Positions 36,011-46,072 of a stretch of 64,000 nucleotides of DNA are shown piece after piece. Every line of letters begins with the position of its first letter. Position 1 is the first letter of the stretch. The notes below the pieces were generated by a model. That model ran no database searches. It was not told where the DNA came from and saw nothing but the letters and a program-made list of their open reading frames with translations. The stretch spans positions 124,001 through 188,000 of the forward strand of contig NZ_JACHOB010000005.1 in the NCBI RefSeq assembly GCF_014199615.1, written 5' to 3'. Source of the DNA: Parvularcula dongshanensis. Its GTDB lineage: Bacteria; Pseudomonadota; Alphaproteobacteria; Caulobacterales; Parvularculaceae. Both the position numbers and the translations under genes were made by a program.

Positions 36011-37267
36011 ATGCCGAGCTTTCAGTCCGACTTTCTGCGCGTGCTGGACGAGCGCGGATTCATCCATCAGGGAACGGACCTCGCCGGCCTCGACAAGGCG
36101 GCGAGCAAGGGCATCGTCACCGCCTATATCGGCTTCGACGCGACGGCGGACAGCCTACATGCGGGCAGCCTCGTCCAGATCATGCTCCTGTACTGGCTGC
36201 AGCAGACCGGCCATCGTCCCATCGCGCTGATGGGCGGCGGGACGACCAAGGTCGGCGACCCGTCCGGCAAGGACACGCAGCGCAAGATGCTGACCGATGC
36301 CGACATCGAGTCCAACCTCGCGGGCATCAGGCGGAACGTCGAGCCCTTCTTGACCTTCGGCGAGGGCGGCACCGATGCGTTGATGCTGAACAACGACGAC
36401 TGGCTGTCGGGCCTGTCCTACGTCCAGTTCCTGCGCGACTACGGCGTCCACTTCACCATCAACCGGATGCTGACCTTCGATTCGGTCCGCCTGAGGCTGG
36501 AGCGGGAACAGCCGCTGACATTCCTCGAGTTCAACTACATGCTGATGCAGGCCTACGACTTCCACGTCCTGCACCGCGACTATGGCTGCACGCTGCAGAT
36601 GGGCGGGTCGGACCAGTGGGGGAACATCGTCAACGGGACCGAGCTGATCCGGCGGATCGCGGGCGGTGACGAGACCGCGCGCGCCTTCGGCCTGACGACG
36701 CCACTCCTGACGACGGCGTCGGGCAAGAAGATGGGCAAGACCGAGAGCGGCGCCGTCTGGCTGTCCGCCGACAAGCTGCCCCCTTACGACTACTGGCAGT
36801 ACTGGCGGAATACGGAAGATGCGGATGTCGGCCGGATGCTGCGCCTCTTCACCGCCCTGCCCCTCGACGAGATCGCCCGCCTCGAAGCGCTGGAGGGCCG
36901 AGAGGTCAACGATGCCAAGGTCGTGCTCGCGACCGAGGCGACCGCGATGCTGCACGGCCGGGACGCGGCGGAACGCGCGAAGGCGACGGCGGCGGAGACC
37001 TTCGCGGGGGGCGCCGGCGGTGACCTTCCGACTTACGAGACGAACGCCGCGGCGTTGAACGAGGGGCTGCCGATCCTGGAACCCCTGCGCGCGCTCGGCC
37101 TCATCGCATCGAACGGCGAGGGGCGGCGCCACATCAAAGCGGGCGCCGTCCGCGTGAACGGCGAGCCGATCGCCGAGGAACGCAACCTCACGCACGCCGA
37201 CCTTCAGGAAGGCCAGGTTCGCCTCTCCGTCGGCAAGAAGAAGCACGGACTGGTACGATCCTCATGA
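36011..37267 (+). CDS. tyrS: tyrosyl-tRNA synthetase
   Basis: A 418-residue class I synthetase that charges tRNA-Tyr. The HIGH motif is HAGS in [13 protein letters not shown], and the KMSKS-like loop is KKMGKT. The tyrosine-binding YMLMQAYDF and GGSDQWGNI are present. A C-terminal S4-like RNA-binding domain ends the protein ([14 protein letters not shown]). The ATG at 36011 has AAGGA about 11 bases upstream; a GTG at 35987 is in frame but less likely. The stop overlaps the prmA start. Confidence 0.97.
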   Translation: MPSFQSDFLRVLDERGFIHQGTDLAGLDKAASKGIVTAYIGFDATADSLHAGSLVQIMLLYWLQQTGHRPIALMGGGTTKVGDPSGKDTQRKMLTDADIESNLAGIRRNVEPFLTFGEGGTDALMLNNDDWLSGLSYVQFLRDYGVHFTINRMLTFDSVRLRLEREQPLTFLEFNYMLMQAYDFHVLHRDYGCTLQMGGSDQWGNIVNGTELIRRIAGGDETARAFGLTTPLLTTASGKKMGKTESGAVWLSADKLPPYDYWQYWRNTEDADVGRMLRLFTALPLDEIARLEALEGREVNDAKVVLATEATAMLHGRDAAERAKATAAETFAGGAGGDLPTYETNAAALNEGLPILEPLRALGLIASNGEGRRHIKAGAVRVNGEPIAEERNLTHADLQEGQVRLSVGKKKHGLVRSS

Positions 37268-38169
37268 GCACGATCCGAATCACCTGGCGCGGCGACGCCG
37301 CCACCGTCCACGCCGCAGACAACGCGCTGTCCGAGGTGCTCGATCCGCCCGCCGACGCGGTCAGCCTCCTGAAGGAGGATTCTTCCGAGGCCGATTCGGA
37401 CACGCCCTGGACGCTGCACGCCTACTTCGAGCACGATCCAGACGCGGACGCCGTCACCGAGGCCTTCGCCGCCTTCGGCCTTAACATCGGCCCGGGCGAG
37501 CGGGAGGTGCTGGAAGACCGCGACTGGGTCGCCCACGCCCTCGAAGGCCTCGGCATCGTCGAGGCGGGGCCGTTCGTCGTCTACGGACGTCACGACGCCG
37601 ATAAGGCCGCGGCGTTGCCGGGTCACCACATCCAGATCGAGGCGAACCGCGCCTTCGGGACGGGACACCATCCGACGACGGCCGGTTGCCTCGAGATGCT
37701 CGCCGAGGTCGAAACCGCCGCTCCGTCACGCATCCTCGACCTCGGCACAGGCTCCGCCCTCCTTGCCATCGCCGCGCGCCGCCTCTGGCCGCATGCGACG
37801 GTGCTCGGCACCGACATCGACGAGCCGTCCGTCGCGATCGGCGAGGAGAACGCGGAGCTGAACGGGGCGCAGGGCATCACCTTCCGCGTCGCCGACGGCG
37901 TGGACGAGTCCGTGCGACGGGAAGGACCCTTCGATCTCGTCATGGCGAACATCCTCGCGGAACCGCTTGTCGACCTCGCGCCGGACGTCGCGGCAGTCAC
38001 CGCGCCCGGCGGCCGCATCCTCCTGGCGGGGCTTCTCGACCGCCAAGAGGCGGCGGTGATCGAAGCCTACGCGGCCGAAGGCTTCGCCGTTACCCTACGC
38101 GGCGGCAATGTTTGGCCGATTCTGTTGCTGGAACGGCACGCTGAGCGAGGAACTCTCTCACGGATGTGA
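37264..38169 (+). CDS. prmA: ribosomal protein L11 methyltransferase
   Basis: A 301-residue SAM-dependent methyltransferase that trimethylates L11. After an N-terminal substrate-recognition domain, the [19 protein letters not shown] segment is characteristic of PrmA. The SAM motifs are [30 protein letters not shown], and [20 protein letters not shown], with the NILA/NPL-type motif IV. The ATG overlaps the tyrS stop (ATGA), so translation is coupled. The length is close to the E. coli enzyme. Confidence 0.94.
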   Translation: MSTIRITWRGDAATVHAADNALSEVLDPPADAVSLLKEDSSEADSDTPWTLHAYFEHDPDADAVTEAFAAFGLNIGPGEREVLEDRDWVAHALEGLGIVEAGPFVVYGRHDADKAAALPGHHIQIEANRAFGTGHHPTTAGCLEMLAEVETAAPSRILDLGTGSALLAIAARRLWPHATVLGTDIDEPSVAIGEENAELNGAQGITFRVADGVDESVRREGPFDLVMANILAEPLVDLAPDVAAVTAPGGRILLAGLLDRQEAAVIEAYAAEGFAVTLRGGNVWPILLLERHAERGTLSRM

Positions 38170-38212
38170 ACGGCCTTCGCAGTTGGGCTCGAACCCTGCT
38201 AGCCCCCTCCGG

Positions 38213-39373
38213 ATGCAGGTAATTTCGGACACTCAATCGCTTCGCGACCTCTGCGCCCGGCTCGCCACCCACGACTTCGTCACGGTGGACACCGAGTTCA
38301 TGCGAGAGAAGACCTACTACGCGAAGCTGTGCCTCATCCAGGCAGCCAGCACGGATGAGGCGGCGATCATCGATCCCCTCGCGGAGGGAATCGATCTTAG
38401 CCCGTTTCTCGACCTACTCGCCGATGAGAGCACCCTGAAGGTGTTCCACGCGGCGCGGCAGGATCTCGAGATCTTCTACAAGCTGATGGGCGAGGTCCCC
38501 GCACCGCTCTTCGATACCCAGGTCGCGGCGATGGCCTGCGGCTACGGCGACCAGATCGGCTACGAGCCGCTGGTCCGGCAGGTCACGAGCGGCCAGGTCG
38601 ATAAGGGCTCGCGCTTCACCGACTGGGCGCAGCGGCCCCTTTCCAGCAAGCAGCTCACCTACGCGCTCGGCGACGTGACGCATTTGGTCGACGTCTACTT
38701 GAAGCTGGCGCGGGTTCTCGACGAGTCCGGGCGCGGCCCGTGGGTCGCCGAAGAGATGGAAGCGCTCCGCGACGAGCAGCTCTACTTCACCGAGCCGGAC
38801 GAGGCTTGGCGCCGATTGAAGCTCCGTGGCGTCCGGCCCCGCGAGGTCGGTCCGCTGATGAAGCTCGCCGCATGGCGCGAAGCGGAAGCCCAGGAGAAAG
38901 ACCTTCCTCGGGCCCGGGTTCTCAAGGACGAAGTCTTGTTCGAGGTCGCGCGGGCGGCCCCCGAGGACGAGGCGGCGCTCGGCCGCCTGCGCTCGATCCC
39001 GCAAGGGTTCGAACGGTCGAACCAAGCGAAGGCGATCCTTCAGGCGGTGGCCGAAGGGAAGTCGCTCCCCCGCGACGAGCTTCCCGATCTGCGCGGTGAC
39101 GGGCCGCGTCAGCCTGCACCGGCGGACGTGGTCGATCTGCTTCGCGTGCTGCTGAAGAGACAATCAGAGAAGCACGGCGTCGCCCCAAGACTCCTCGCCT
39201 CCTCCGCCGACCTCGAGGCGATCGCGCTCGATGACGATGCGGACGTGCCTGCTCTGCGCGGCTGGCGGCGGCAGGTCTTTGGCGACCTCGCGCTGCGCCT
39301 GAAGTCGGGCGAGCTCGGCATGACGCTGAACGGAAAGCAGATCACGCTGATCGAGCGCCGGCCGGCTCGTTAG
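38213..39373 (+). CDS. rnd: ribonuclease D
   Basis: A 386-residue 3'-5' exoribonuclease of the DEDDy class, which trims tRNA precursors. Exo I is FVTVDTEFMREKTYYAKLCLIQ, Exo II is KVFHAARQDLEIFYKL, and Exo III is YALGDVTHLVDVYLKL. An HRDC domain follows around LPRARVLKDEVLFEVARAAP. The ATG at 38213 is preferred; the frame is open upstream into prmA but without similarity. The stop interlocks with the ppx/gppA stop on the other strand. Confidence 0.95.
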   Translation: MQVISDTQSLRDLCARLATHDFVTVDTEFMREKTYYAKLCLIQAASTDEAAIIDPLAEGIDLSPFLDLLADESTLKVFHAARQDLEIFYKLMGEVPAPLFDTQVAAMACGYGDQIGYEPLVRQVTSGQVDKGSRFTDWAQRPLSSKQLTYALGDVTHLVDVYLKLARVLDESGRGPWVAEEMEALRDEQLYFTEPDEAWRRLKLRGVRPREVGPLMKLAAWREAEAQEKDLPRARVLKDEVLFEVARAAPEDEAALGRLRSIPQGFERSNQAKAILQAVAEGKSLPRDELPDLRGDGPRQPAPADVVDLLRVLLKRQSEKHGVAPRLLASSADLEAIALDDDADVPALRGWRRQVFGDLALRLKSGELGMTLNGKQITLIERRPAR

Positions 39374-40881
39374 AGCCAGTCGGCGCCGCTCGATACCTTC
39401 GGCGCGAGTCCGAGCGAGCCCGCGAACTTCTCGAACCGGCGCCGCGGCGAGTCGCCGAGGTAGTCTCGGTCGCCACGTTCGAGTTCGAGCCTCAAAGTGT
39501 CCTGATCCGCCGACAGGCGTGCTCGCGGAAGGACCGTGCGACCGACCGGGTCGAAGTCCGAGGCGAAGCGAAGCCCAAGTCCGACTTGGCGTGTCCAACG
39601 CAGCGTGTCGTCGTCCAGGAGCTGGGTATGCAGGTGGGCGGGGAAGTCCGCTTCGGACGCCGTATGCCGTTGGAAGAGGATCGCGGCGAGCGCGACGCGG
39701 CCCGGATGGTCGACGCTGATGAAGGGCATGTTCAGTACGGAGACGGCCGCCTCGTTTCCCCGGCTGTCGGGGTGGAAGAGGCCTGCGACGTTGGTGAGCT
39801 TCGCAGCCGCCCGTCGCAACCGCGCCTGGCGCGATGTCTCGTTCGCAAAGGCGGGCGAGAGGAAATCGAAGATCGCCCGCCGGCGTTCCATGCCCCCAGG
39901 CGAGAGGCGCTCGGCGTAGTGCTGCGAGAGCGCGACGAGCGGATCCTCGGCGCGCTCTTCGGGTGAGAGTTCAGCGTAGAGCGACCCTTCCCGCACGCCG
40001 CAGGACGAGATCGCGACCCTTTTCGCTCCGGACTTCGAGACGATCTTGCGCAGGACCATGGCCGCGAAGGGCAGAGTGGGCGCCCGGCGCGACGGTACGC
40101 CCGGCGTCGAGGCCAAGCTCTCCACGCTCTGCTGTTCGACGAGGCGGCACAACTCGATGGCCCTTTCGGCCGGCAGCCAGAAGTGATCCAGGATCGAGAT
40201 GGGATGGCCGGTCTGCATGATTGCCAACCGACCGAGCGCCCGCCACGCCCCGCCGACGATGTAGAAGGTGGTCGGCTCGAGGCCCTTCAGCCAGGGCACG
40301 TCCGCAATGGCGGCGTTCACGGCCTTCTTCGCGTCGCGCAGATTGCCTTCGTACCGGCTCGCAAGACGAAGGCCACCGATCGGCAGGCTGACGAGGTCGG
40401 CGACGCCGTCGGGGGCGCCGCGGTCGAGATGCGACAGCTCCAGGCTCCCACCACCCATGTCCCCGGCGAGGCAGCCCCCTTCTTCTTCCATCACTTCGGG
40501 CGCGCCGGAAAGGATACCGAAGGCCGCCAGCTTCGCTTCCTCTTCCCCGGTCAAGAGCGTCGGTTCGAAGCCGATCCGGCGGATCTCGCTCAAGAAGTCG
40601 GGTCCGTTCGGCGCCTCGCGCGAAGCCGCCGTCGCGATCACCTTCAGGCTCGCCAGGTTCTCGTCCGCTAGGATCGACGCGAACCGGCGCAGGATCTTGA
40701 GAGCGTCGGCCATAGACGTTTCGCGCAAAGCTCCGCTGTCGGGCTCACGATCGCCCAGGCCGCAAAGCGACTTCTCGTTGAAGACAGCGATCGGCGCGCG
40801 GGCCGGTCCCTCGAAGATCACGAGACGGACGGAGTTCGAGCCGATGTCGATGACGGCACGGCGGGGGGAGACGATCTCCAC
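39370..40881 (-). CDS. ppx: exopolyphosphatase / guanosine pentaphosphatase family
   Basis: A 503-residue Ppx/GppA enzyme. The ASKHA phosphate-1 loop is AVIDIGSNSVRLVIFEG, adenosine/phosphate-2 lies in LAGDMGGGSLELSHL, and TATAASREAPNGPDFL-type segments match the family. The C-terminal HD-like domain is present. It degrades polyphosphate from the end, or (p)ppGpp, or both. Start is GTG at 40881, three bases after the ppk stop, so synthesis and breakdown of polyphosphate are encoded in one operon. I cannot tell Ppx from GppA by eye. Confidence 0.92.
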   Translation of the reverse strand: MEIVSPRRAVIDIGSNSVRLVIFEGPARAPIAVFNEKSLCGLGDREPDSGALRETSMADALKILRRFASILADENLASLKVIATAASREAPNGPDFLSEIRRIGFEPTLLTGEEEAKLAAFGILSGAPEVMEEEGGCLAGDMGGGSLELSHLDRGAPDGVADLVSLPIGGLRLASRYEGNLRDAKKAVNAAIADVPWLKGLEPTTFYIVGGAWRALGRLAIMQTGHPISILDHFWLPAERAIELCRLVEQQSVESLASTPGVPSRRAPTLPFAAMVLRKIVSKSGAKRVAISSCGVREGSLYAELSPEERAEDPLVALSQHYAERLSPGGMERRRAIFDFLSPAFANETSRQARLRRAAAKLTNVAGLFHPDSRGNEAAVSVLNMPFISVDHPGRVALAAILFQRHTASEADFPAHLHTQLLDDDTLRWTRQVGLGLRFASDFDPVGRTVLPRARLSADQDTLRLELERGDRDYLGDSPRRRFEKFAGSLGLAPKVSSGADWL

Positions 40882-40884
40882 CCG

Positions 40885-43089
40885 CTAATCCTCGACCGTC
40901 AGCAGGCGGGGGCCGAACTCGGCGAGGGCCGCGCCGCGGCCCGAAAGGCTGGGATTGGTCATGAAGTAGTCGTGCAGGTTGAAGGCGTCAGGCTCCCGCG
41001 CCGCCTCGTCGCGCCGCCAGGCGCCGTCCGCCCCGAGCCACCAGCTCTGCGCCTCGTCCTTGAGGTTCGCGACCATTATCTGATCGACGACCTGATTATG
41101 CGTCGTCGGGTTCTCGATAGGGCAGAGGACTTCCACCCGCCGGTCGAGGTTGCGCGGCATCCAGTCGGCCGAGGAGACGAACACCTTGGCGCGGTCCGAG
41201 GGCAGCTCGTAGCCGTTGCCGAAGCAGACGATGCGGGAGTGTTCGAGGTAGCGGCCGACGACGCTCTTCACCTCGATCGTTTCGGACAGCCCGGGCACGC
41301 CGGGCCGCAGGCAGCAAATGCCCCGAACCACGAGGAGGATCTTCACGCCCGCGCGGCTCGCCTCGTACAGCTTATCGATGAGCGTGCCGTCCACGAGCGA
41401 GTTCATCTTGGCCCAGATCGTCGCAGGTTCGCCCGCCCGGGCATGCTCGATCTCGCCGTCGATGAGGTCGATCAACGTGTCGCGAAGGGCGAGCGGCGCG
41501 ATGACCAGGCGTTCGAACTCCTGCGGCACGGCGTAGCCGGTCACGTAGTTGAAGATCCGCGCGACGTCGCGCGCAATCGCGTCGTCGCAGGTGAAGAGCG
41601 CAAGGTCCGTATACACCTTAGCGGTGAACTGGTGGTAGTTGCCCGTGCCGATGTGACAGTAGCTCCGGGTCCCCTCGCCTTCCTTGCGCACGACGAAGCT
41701 GAGCTTGGCATGGGTCTTATAGTCGACGAAGCCGTAGACGACGTTGACCCCTGCGCGCTCGAGCGCTCGAGCCCAGCCGATGTTCGCTTCTTCGTCGAAG
41801 CGCGCCTTGAGCTCGACGAGAGCGGTGACGTTCTTGCCGCTCTCCGCCGCCTGGATCAGCGCTTCGATGATGGGCGACTGCTTGGACGTTCGGTAGAGCG
41901 TCTGCTTGATCGCAAGGACGTCTGGGTCGCGCGCGGCCTGTTTGAGGAACTGTACGACGACATCGAAGTCCTCATACGGATGGTGAACCAGGATGTCCTT
42001 GGCGGCGATCGCCGCGAAGCAGTCGCCGCCATGCTCGCGAATGCGTTCGGGGAAGCGCGCTTCGAAGGGTTCGAAGACGAGGTCGGGGCGATCCTTCGGG
42101 ATCAGCTCCGAGGTCTGCGCCAGGCCTAGGAGGCCGTCGATCAGGACGACGTCCGAGGCGTGAACGCCGAGCTTCGAGGTGATCAACTCACGAAGGGCGA
42201 ATGGCGTGCCCGCGTCGATCTTGAGACGGATGACGTCGCCACGCCGGCGCCGCCGCAGCATGCGTTCGTAGGAACGCACGAGGTCTTCCGCCTCGTCGTC
42301 CACCTCGACGTCCGAATCCCGGATGACACGGAAAGCCCCCGCGGAGACCACGTCCCGCGAAGGGAAGACATGGTGCAAGAAGCGCATGATCACACGCTCC
42401 AGGCTGATGAAGCGGACCTGTCCGTTGGCATCGTCGCTCGGCAGGCGGACGAAGCGGCGGATCTTGTTCGGCACCGGCAACAAGGCGTCCAGATGTCCGT
42501 CCGGCCCGTCCAGGCTGAAGCAGAGGACGAAGCCCAGGTTCGGGATGAAGGGAAACGGGTGCGCCGGATCGAGCGCGAGCGGCGTGAGGACGGGGAAGAT
42601 CCCGGACAGGAACTCGGCTTCCAGCCAATCGACTTCCTCGTCGGTCAGCTCCTCCGCAGTCAGAACTTCGACCCCCGCCTTTCGCATCAGCGGAAGGAGA
42701 CCATTCCAGGCATGTTGCTGGCGGCTCATCAGGGCCGCCGCGCGATCGTTGATCGCAGCGAGCTGCTGCTTCGGTGTCAGGCCGTCCTGGCTACGCTTGT
42801 TCACGCCCTCTCTAAGCTGCCCGACGAGGCCCGCGACGCGGACCATGAAGAACTCGTCGAGGTTCGAGGCCGAGATGGACAAGAAGCGCAAGCGCTCGAG
42901 GAGCGGATGCCGCTCGTTGTCGGCCTCTTCGAGCACGCGCGTATTGAAGTCGAGCCAGCTCAGCTCGCGGTTGATGAACCGCTCGGGGCTGTCCGTGGTG
43001 ATGCCACGCTCACCCTCCGGTTCGCCTGCCTCGGGCCGGATGTCGGCGGAACCGTCCACGGCGTCCTCCCGTCTGCTCGGCGCGCTCAT
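40885..43089 (-). CDS. ppk: polyphosphate kinase 1
   Basis: A 734-residue PPK1 that polymerises ATP gamma-phosphate into polyphosphate. The N-terminal ERFINRELSWLDFNTRVL and ISASNLDEFFMVRVAGL are hallmarks. The autophosphorylated histidine is H460 in FVDYKTHAKLSFVV, followed by YCHIGTGNYH. The second catalytic region is in the C-terminal part (CPIENPTTHNQVVDQIM). Residues 1-35 form an acidic extension. The ATG overlaps the hdaA stop, so it is expressed with the replication regulator HdaA. Domain order and length are normal. Confidence 0.97.
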   Translation of the reverse strand: MSAPSRREDAVDGSADIRPEAGEPEGERGITTDSPERFINRELSWLDFNTRVLEEADNERHPLLERLRFLSISASNLDEFFMVRVAGLVGQLREGVNKRSQDGLTPKQQLAAINDRAAALMSRQQHAWNGLLPLMRKAGVEVLTAEELTDEEVDWLEAEFLSGIFPVLTPLALDPAHPFPFIPNLGFVLCFSLDGPDGHLDALLPVPNKIRRFVRLPSDDANGQVRFISLERVIMRFLHHVFPSRDVVSAGAFRVIRDSDVEVDDEAEDLVRSYERMLRRRRRGDVIRLKIDAGTPFALRELITSKLGVHASDVVLIDGLLGLAQTSELIPKDRPDLVFEPFEARFPERIREHGGDCFAAIAAKDILVHHPYEDFDVVVQFLKQAARDPDVLAIKQTLYRTSKQSPIIEALIQAAESGKNVTALVELKARFDEEANIGWARALERAGVNVVYGFVDYKTHAKLSFVVRKEGEGTRSYCHIGTGNYHQFTAKVYTDLALFTCDDAIARDVARIFNYVTGYAVPQEFERLVIAPLALRDTLIDLIDGEIEHARAGEPATIWAKMNSLVDGTLIDKLYEASRAGVKILLVVRGICCLRPGVPGLSETIEVKSVVGRYLEHSRIVCFGNGYELPSDRAKVFVSSADWMPRNLDRRVEVLCPIENPTTHNQVVDQIMVANLKDEAQSWWLGADGAWRRDEAAREPDAFNLHDYFMTNPSLSGRGAALAEFGPRLLTVED

Positions 43090-43796
43090 AGCGTGAAGCC
43101 GTCGGCTTCTGCCAGCGCGTCGCGCAACAAAGGACCCGGCCGCCTGTACCCCCGCGCCGCGACGCGTTCGACGAGGGCAGCGAAGCCTGCCACCGCAGCG
43201 AACTCTCGCCGGAGGGAAGAAGCCGCTTCGACGACGGTACCGAAGGGCATTTTGAGGCCGCGCGAGGCAAGGTCGGCGCCGAGCGCCTGCGCCAACATCG
43301 CCTCGTCCGGGATGCCGAGTTCGGCATGGGCGATGCTCTTCAAGCGGTTCTCGAGGTCCGGCAGCCTATCCTCCCCCTGCCCCGCCCAAGAGGTCAGCCG
43401 GCCTCGCCCCGCGATCAGCAGCGGCACCCTGCGGCCCGCCGCCGCTTCGATCAGGGCGAAGAGATCGAGCGGAGAGAGCTCCTGCACGTCGTCCAGGACG
43501 ACGGCGCCGTCACCGATGACCGCCTCGAAGTCCGCGCCCGGCCCGCGAACGGGCACGCCGAAAGCCTCGGCCTCGCGTTCCAGCAGCATCGTCTTCCCGG
43601 CACCCGGCGCACCGGTGACGGCGGCGACCACGCTGAGCGGCCTGCCCCCATGAGCTTGCAGCCCACTGCGCCAAGCCTTCAGCCTCCCGATCGCTTCCAG
43701 GTTCGCCGACCCCTCGATGAAGGGGAGCGGTCGGCGCCGGCGAGGCGGAAAGGGCAGCGGTGCCTGATGCGGCATCGGGTCGTTCGGGTCTGGCAT
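43086..43796 (-). CDS. hdaA: HdaA, DnaA-inactivating regulator
   Basis: A 236-residue DnaA-like AAA+ protein. The N-terminal HQAPLPF is a beta-clamp binding motif of the QxPLPF type that tethers Hda to the sliding clamp. Walker A is TGAPGAGKTMLLE, and Walker B is GAVVLDDVQELSP. The sensor region follows. With clamp-bound HdaA, DnaA-ATP is hydrolysed after initiation, limiting replication. The start is uncertain: ATG at 43796 has AGAGGA directly against it, while a TTG at 43805 overlaps the DUF2066 stop. It is coupled on both sides, to DUF2066 and ppk. Confidence 0.88.
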   Translation of the reverse strand: MPDPNDPMPHQAPLPFPPRRRRPLPFIEGSANLEAIGRLKAWRSGLQAHGGRPLSVVAAVTGAPGAGKTMLLEREAEAFGVPVRGPGADFEAVIGDGAVVLDDVQELSPLDLFALIEAAAGRRVPLLIAGRGRLTSWAGQGEDRLPDLENRLKSIAHAELGIPDEAMLAQALGADLASRGLKMPFGTVVEAASSLRREFAAVAGFAALVERVAARGYRRPGPLLRDALAEADGFTL

Positions 43797-43801
43797 TCCT
43801 C

Positions 43802-45373
43802 TCAATCACTACGCAGCAGGAGATCGTCGATTGAAAGCTCGTCCTCCTCTGTCTCCGTAGCTTCCTCCGGCTCGCCGTCCTGGAAGAAGCCGTCATCGCT
43901 CTCCTCCTCGTCCGAGCCTGGTTGCGGCGCCTGTTCGAGGAACGTGCCCCGCCCGGAGCCGTCCTCTTCGCCGCGGCGAGCCCTACCAACGTTCGGCTCG
44001 GCATCCGCGCGCTCCGGTGCGAACGGGTTCCGGAAGCCCCGTCGCTCGTTCGGGCTGCCAAGCTCCGGCTCGAGCGGCTCCTCGCTGGCCTGCAGGTCCT
44101 CGGCTCTTTCGGCCTCCGCGATGTTCCAGCCTGTCTCGCTCGGCCACACGGTCAGGTTCTCCTGCCGCATGGCGAGGATGAACTGCTGCTCGTCGCCGAT
44201 CGCAGTGACGTCGATGACCGCGTTCTCGTTGTTGAAGACGCCGGTCTCCATCTGCCTCACGAGCGAAGTCCCTTCGAGGGCCGCGCGGATCTCCGCCCAC
44301 TCTCCGAGGCCGCTGAACCAGGCCGTCAGCGGGAACTCCCGAGTGGCGGCATGGTCAACGAGCGTCCGGCTCTTCCAGTCGCTCGCATAGGCGGCCACCG
44401 TCCCTTCGACAGCCCGCTGCGCGAGGGCGGGGAAGTCGTCCCCCTTCCCGCGGAAGAACGCCTCGGCGAGGAAAGTGCCCGGTTCGTTGGCGCTGACGCG
44501 AACGGGCCCCGACGTGCCGAAGCCGCCCTGATCGTCGTAGAGTTCGGCAGCGGTGCCCGCATCGATGCGGCGGCGGTTCGATCCGCGGCCATCGAGGTAG
44601 GCGTCGATCAGCGTGACGGTCAGGCGAAACTGTCCGTCCTCCTCCGCGAGGTGACCGAGCGCGATCAACACTTGGGGCACCCGATAGCGTTCGGCGAGCG
44701 CAGCGAGGGGCTCCAGATTCAACCTTTGAGCCTCCAACGGCGTGATCGTGTCGACGTCGCGCGCATCGCCGCGCGGCAGGACGAGCGGGGTCAACTCGTT
44801 CTCGAGCGGGCGCGCAAGCCATGCGCGCGCCCACGGGTTCTTCGCCTCCCAAAGGTACAGACCCTTCTCGGTCTCGAGCAGCGGCAGGACGAGCGCCTTG
44901 CGGCTCTGCGCTTCGGAGTACGGCAGGTGGGCGCTCGACAGGAGGTTGCGCACGGCGTCCGGTTTGAACCGGTAAGTGATCGACGCACGGTAGGTCGTGC
45001 GGGAGGACTTCTCGTCGAAGACGGCGAAGCTCTGCTCGAGGGCGGGAAGCTGTGAGGCGTCGAGGGCGACGGGCTGCTTCACGTCCATGCTGAAGCTGCC
45101 GTCGTCCTGCATGACGGGCTCGGCGTCGCCCGCTGGCGGGGCCTCCGAGGCGGACAGCTGAGGCAGGTAGACCCAGTCCTCCTCGGCTGTCAGGCGGCGA
45201 AGCAGCAGGTCCATTGCGATCCGGCGCCCCTGCTCCTGTGCCTGCGCCTGCGCGGCGGCGCCGTCCTTCGCCTCGGCGTAAACGGGAACACGGGGGACGG
45301 TGAAGATCTCGGTCTGGGCAGCGGCGGGAGAGACACCGAGGACCAGAAACAAGGTGAGGATCGCGATGCGCAT
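43802..45373 (-). CDS. DUF2066 domain exported protein
   Basis: A 523-residue exported protein with a signal peptide in residues 1-19 (ILTLFLVLGVSPAAAQ). DUF2066 features follow: VPVYAEAKDGAAAQAQAQEQGRRIAM, FKPDAVRNLLSSAHLPYSE, then LVLPLLETEKGLYLWEAKNPW. The last 120 residues are strongly acidic and low-complexity (EEPLEPELGSPNER, SDEEESDDGFFQDGEPEE), likely disordered. The role is unknown, but the gene sits next to hdaA in many alphaproteobacteria, as here. Confidence 0.85.
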   Translation of the reverse strand: MRIAILTLFLVLGVSPAAAQTEIFTVPRVPVYAEAKDGAAAQAQAQEQGRRIAMDLLLRRLTAEEDWVYLPQLSASEAPPAGDAEPVMQDDGSFSMDVKQPVALDASQLPALEQSFAVFDEKSSRTTYRASITYRFKPDAVRNLLSSAHLPYSEAQSRKALVLPLLETEKGLYLWEAKNPWARAWLARPLENELTPLVLPRGDARDVDTITPLEAQRLNLEPLAALAERYRVPQVLIALGHLAEEDGQFRLTVTLIDAYLDGRGSNRRRIDAGTAAELYDDQGGFGTSGPVRVSANEPGTFLAEAFFRGKGDDFPALAQRAVEGTVAAYASDWKSRTLVDHAATREFPLTAWFSGLGEWAEIRAALEGTSLVRQMETGVFNNENAVIDVTAIGDEQQFILAMRQENLTVWPSETGWNIAEAERAEDLQASEEPLEPELGSPNERRGFRNPFAPERADAEPNVGRARRGEEDGSGRGTFLEQAPQPGSDEEESDDGFFQDGEPEEATETEEDELSIDDLLLRSD

Positions 45374-45400
45374 GACCTGCCCTTTCTCAGGGACGACGGC

Positions 45401-46057
45401 CTAGCAGGAGGCGCCGCCCCCGTGAACCGAGCATCGACCCGTGGCGATACGACGGCGGCGCCCTAACGCGGTGGCCGCGATGCCTGTGGCGAAGAGGACG
45501 CCAGCGGGCGGGACCGGTACGGCAGCATCGACGAGCGGCGGCGTTGCCGGACGGGGGCCGGCCTGCCCGCCCCCACCAACGCCGCCCAAGAAACCGCTTG
45601 GCGACGCGGCGGCGAAGACCGGGCTTACGGGCAGACCGAACGAGGTACTCGGTCCCGCTGCCTTCGCCGCCGTGCCCTGAACCGGTCCTGCGGAGAGTTC
45701 GAAGGCAGGCGCCTCGCCGGCCTCGAACGCCGCCGCCGTGGCGACGACCGTATCCCTGACCAAATCCGCGACGGAAGGTACCGCGTACGTCTCCCCGGCC
45801 ATGGCAGGAGCCTCCGAGGCGATGTTCGTCTCCTCGCCGTTCGACGTCGGAGAAACGACAGCCCTTTCGCTGGCGACCCTCGGCCGGAGACCTTCCCGGA
45901 CGGTCAGGCCAGCGAGAGGATCAGACGAGCCGTGCTGGCGCTCCGCATCGCTGGGCAGGCTACCGGTCATGCCGAAAAGGCGGCCTGAAAACGGCAGAAC
46001 GAGCAGCGATGTAGACAACACCACCAACGCGACTGCGATGAGGGTGAACCTGACCAA
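45401..46057 (-). CDS. PEP-CTERM-like exported protein
   Basis: A 218-residue low-complexity protein rich in Ala, Gly, Pro and Ser. It starts with a hydrophobic signal or anchor (LIAVALVVLSTSLLVLPF). Near the end is a tripartite element resembling an exosortase sorting signal: VPVPPAG, a hydrophobic stretch (VLFATGIAATALG), and RRRR. Unusually, 13 more residues follow (IATGRCSVHGGGASC), including two cysteines. Start is TTG (46057) with AGGAGAG five bases before it. A 7-2-7 palindrome lies 16 bases upstream. No exosortase gene is visible in the window. It is unrecognised beyond the signal. Confidence 0.6.
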   Translation of the reverse strand: MVRFTLIAVALVVLSTSLLVLPFSGRLFGMTGSLPSDAERQHGSSDPLAGLTVREGLRPRVASERAVVSPTSNGEETNIASEAPAMAGETYAVPSVADLVRDTVVATAAAFEAGEAPAFELSAGPVQGTAAKAAGPSTSFGLPVSPVFAAASPSGFLGGVGGGGQAGPRPATPPLVDAAVPVPPAGVLFATGIAATALGRRRRIATGRCSVHGGGASC

Positions 46058-46072
46058 TGCACTCTCCTAACC

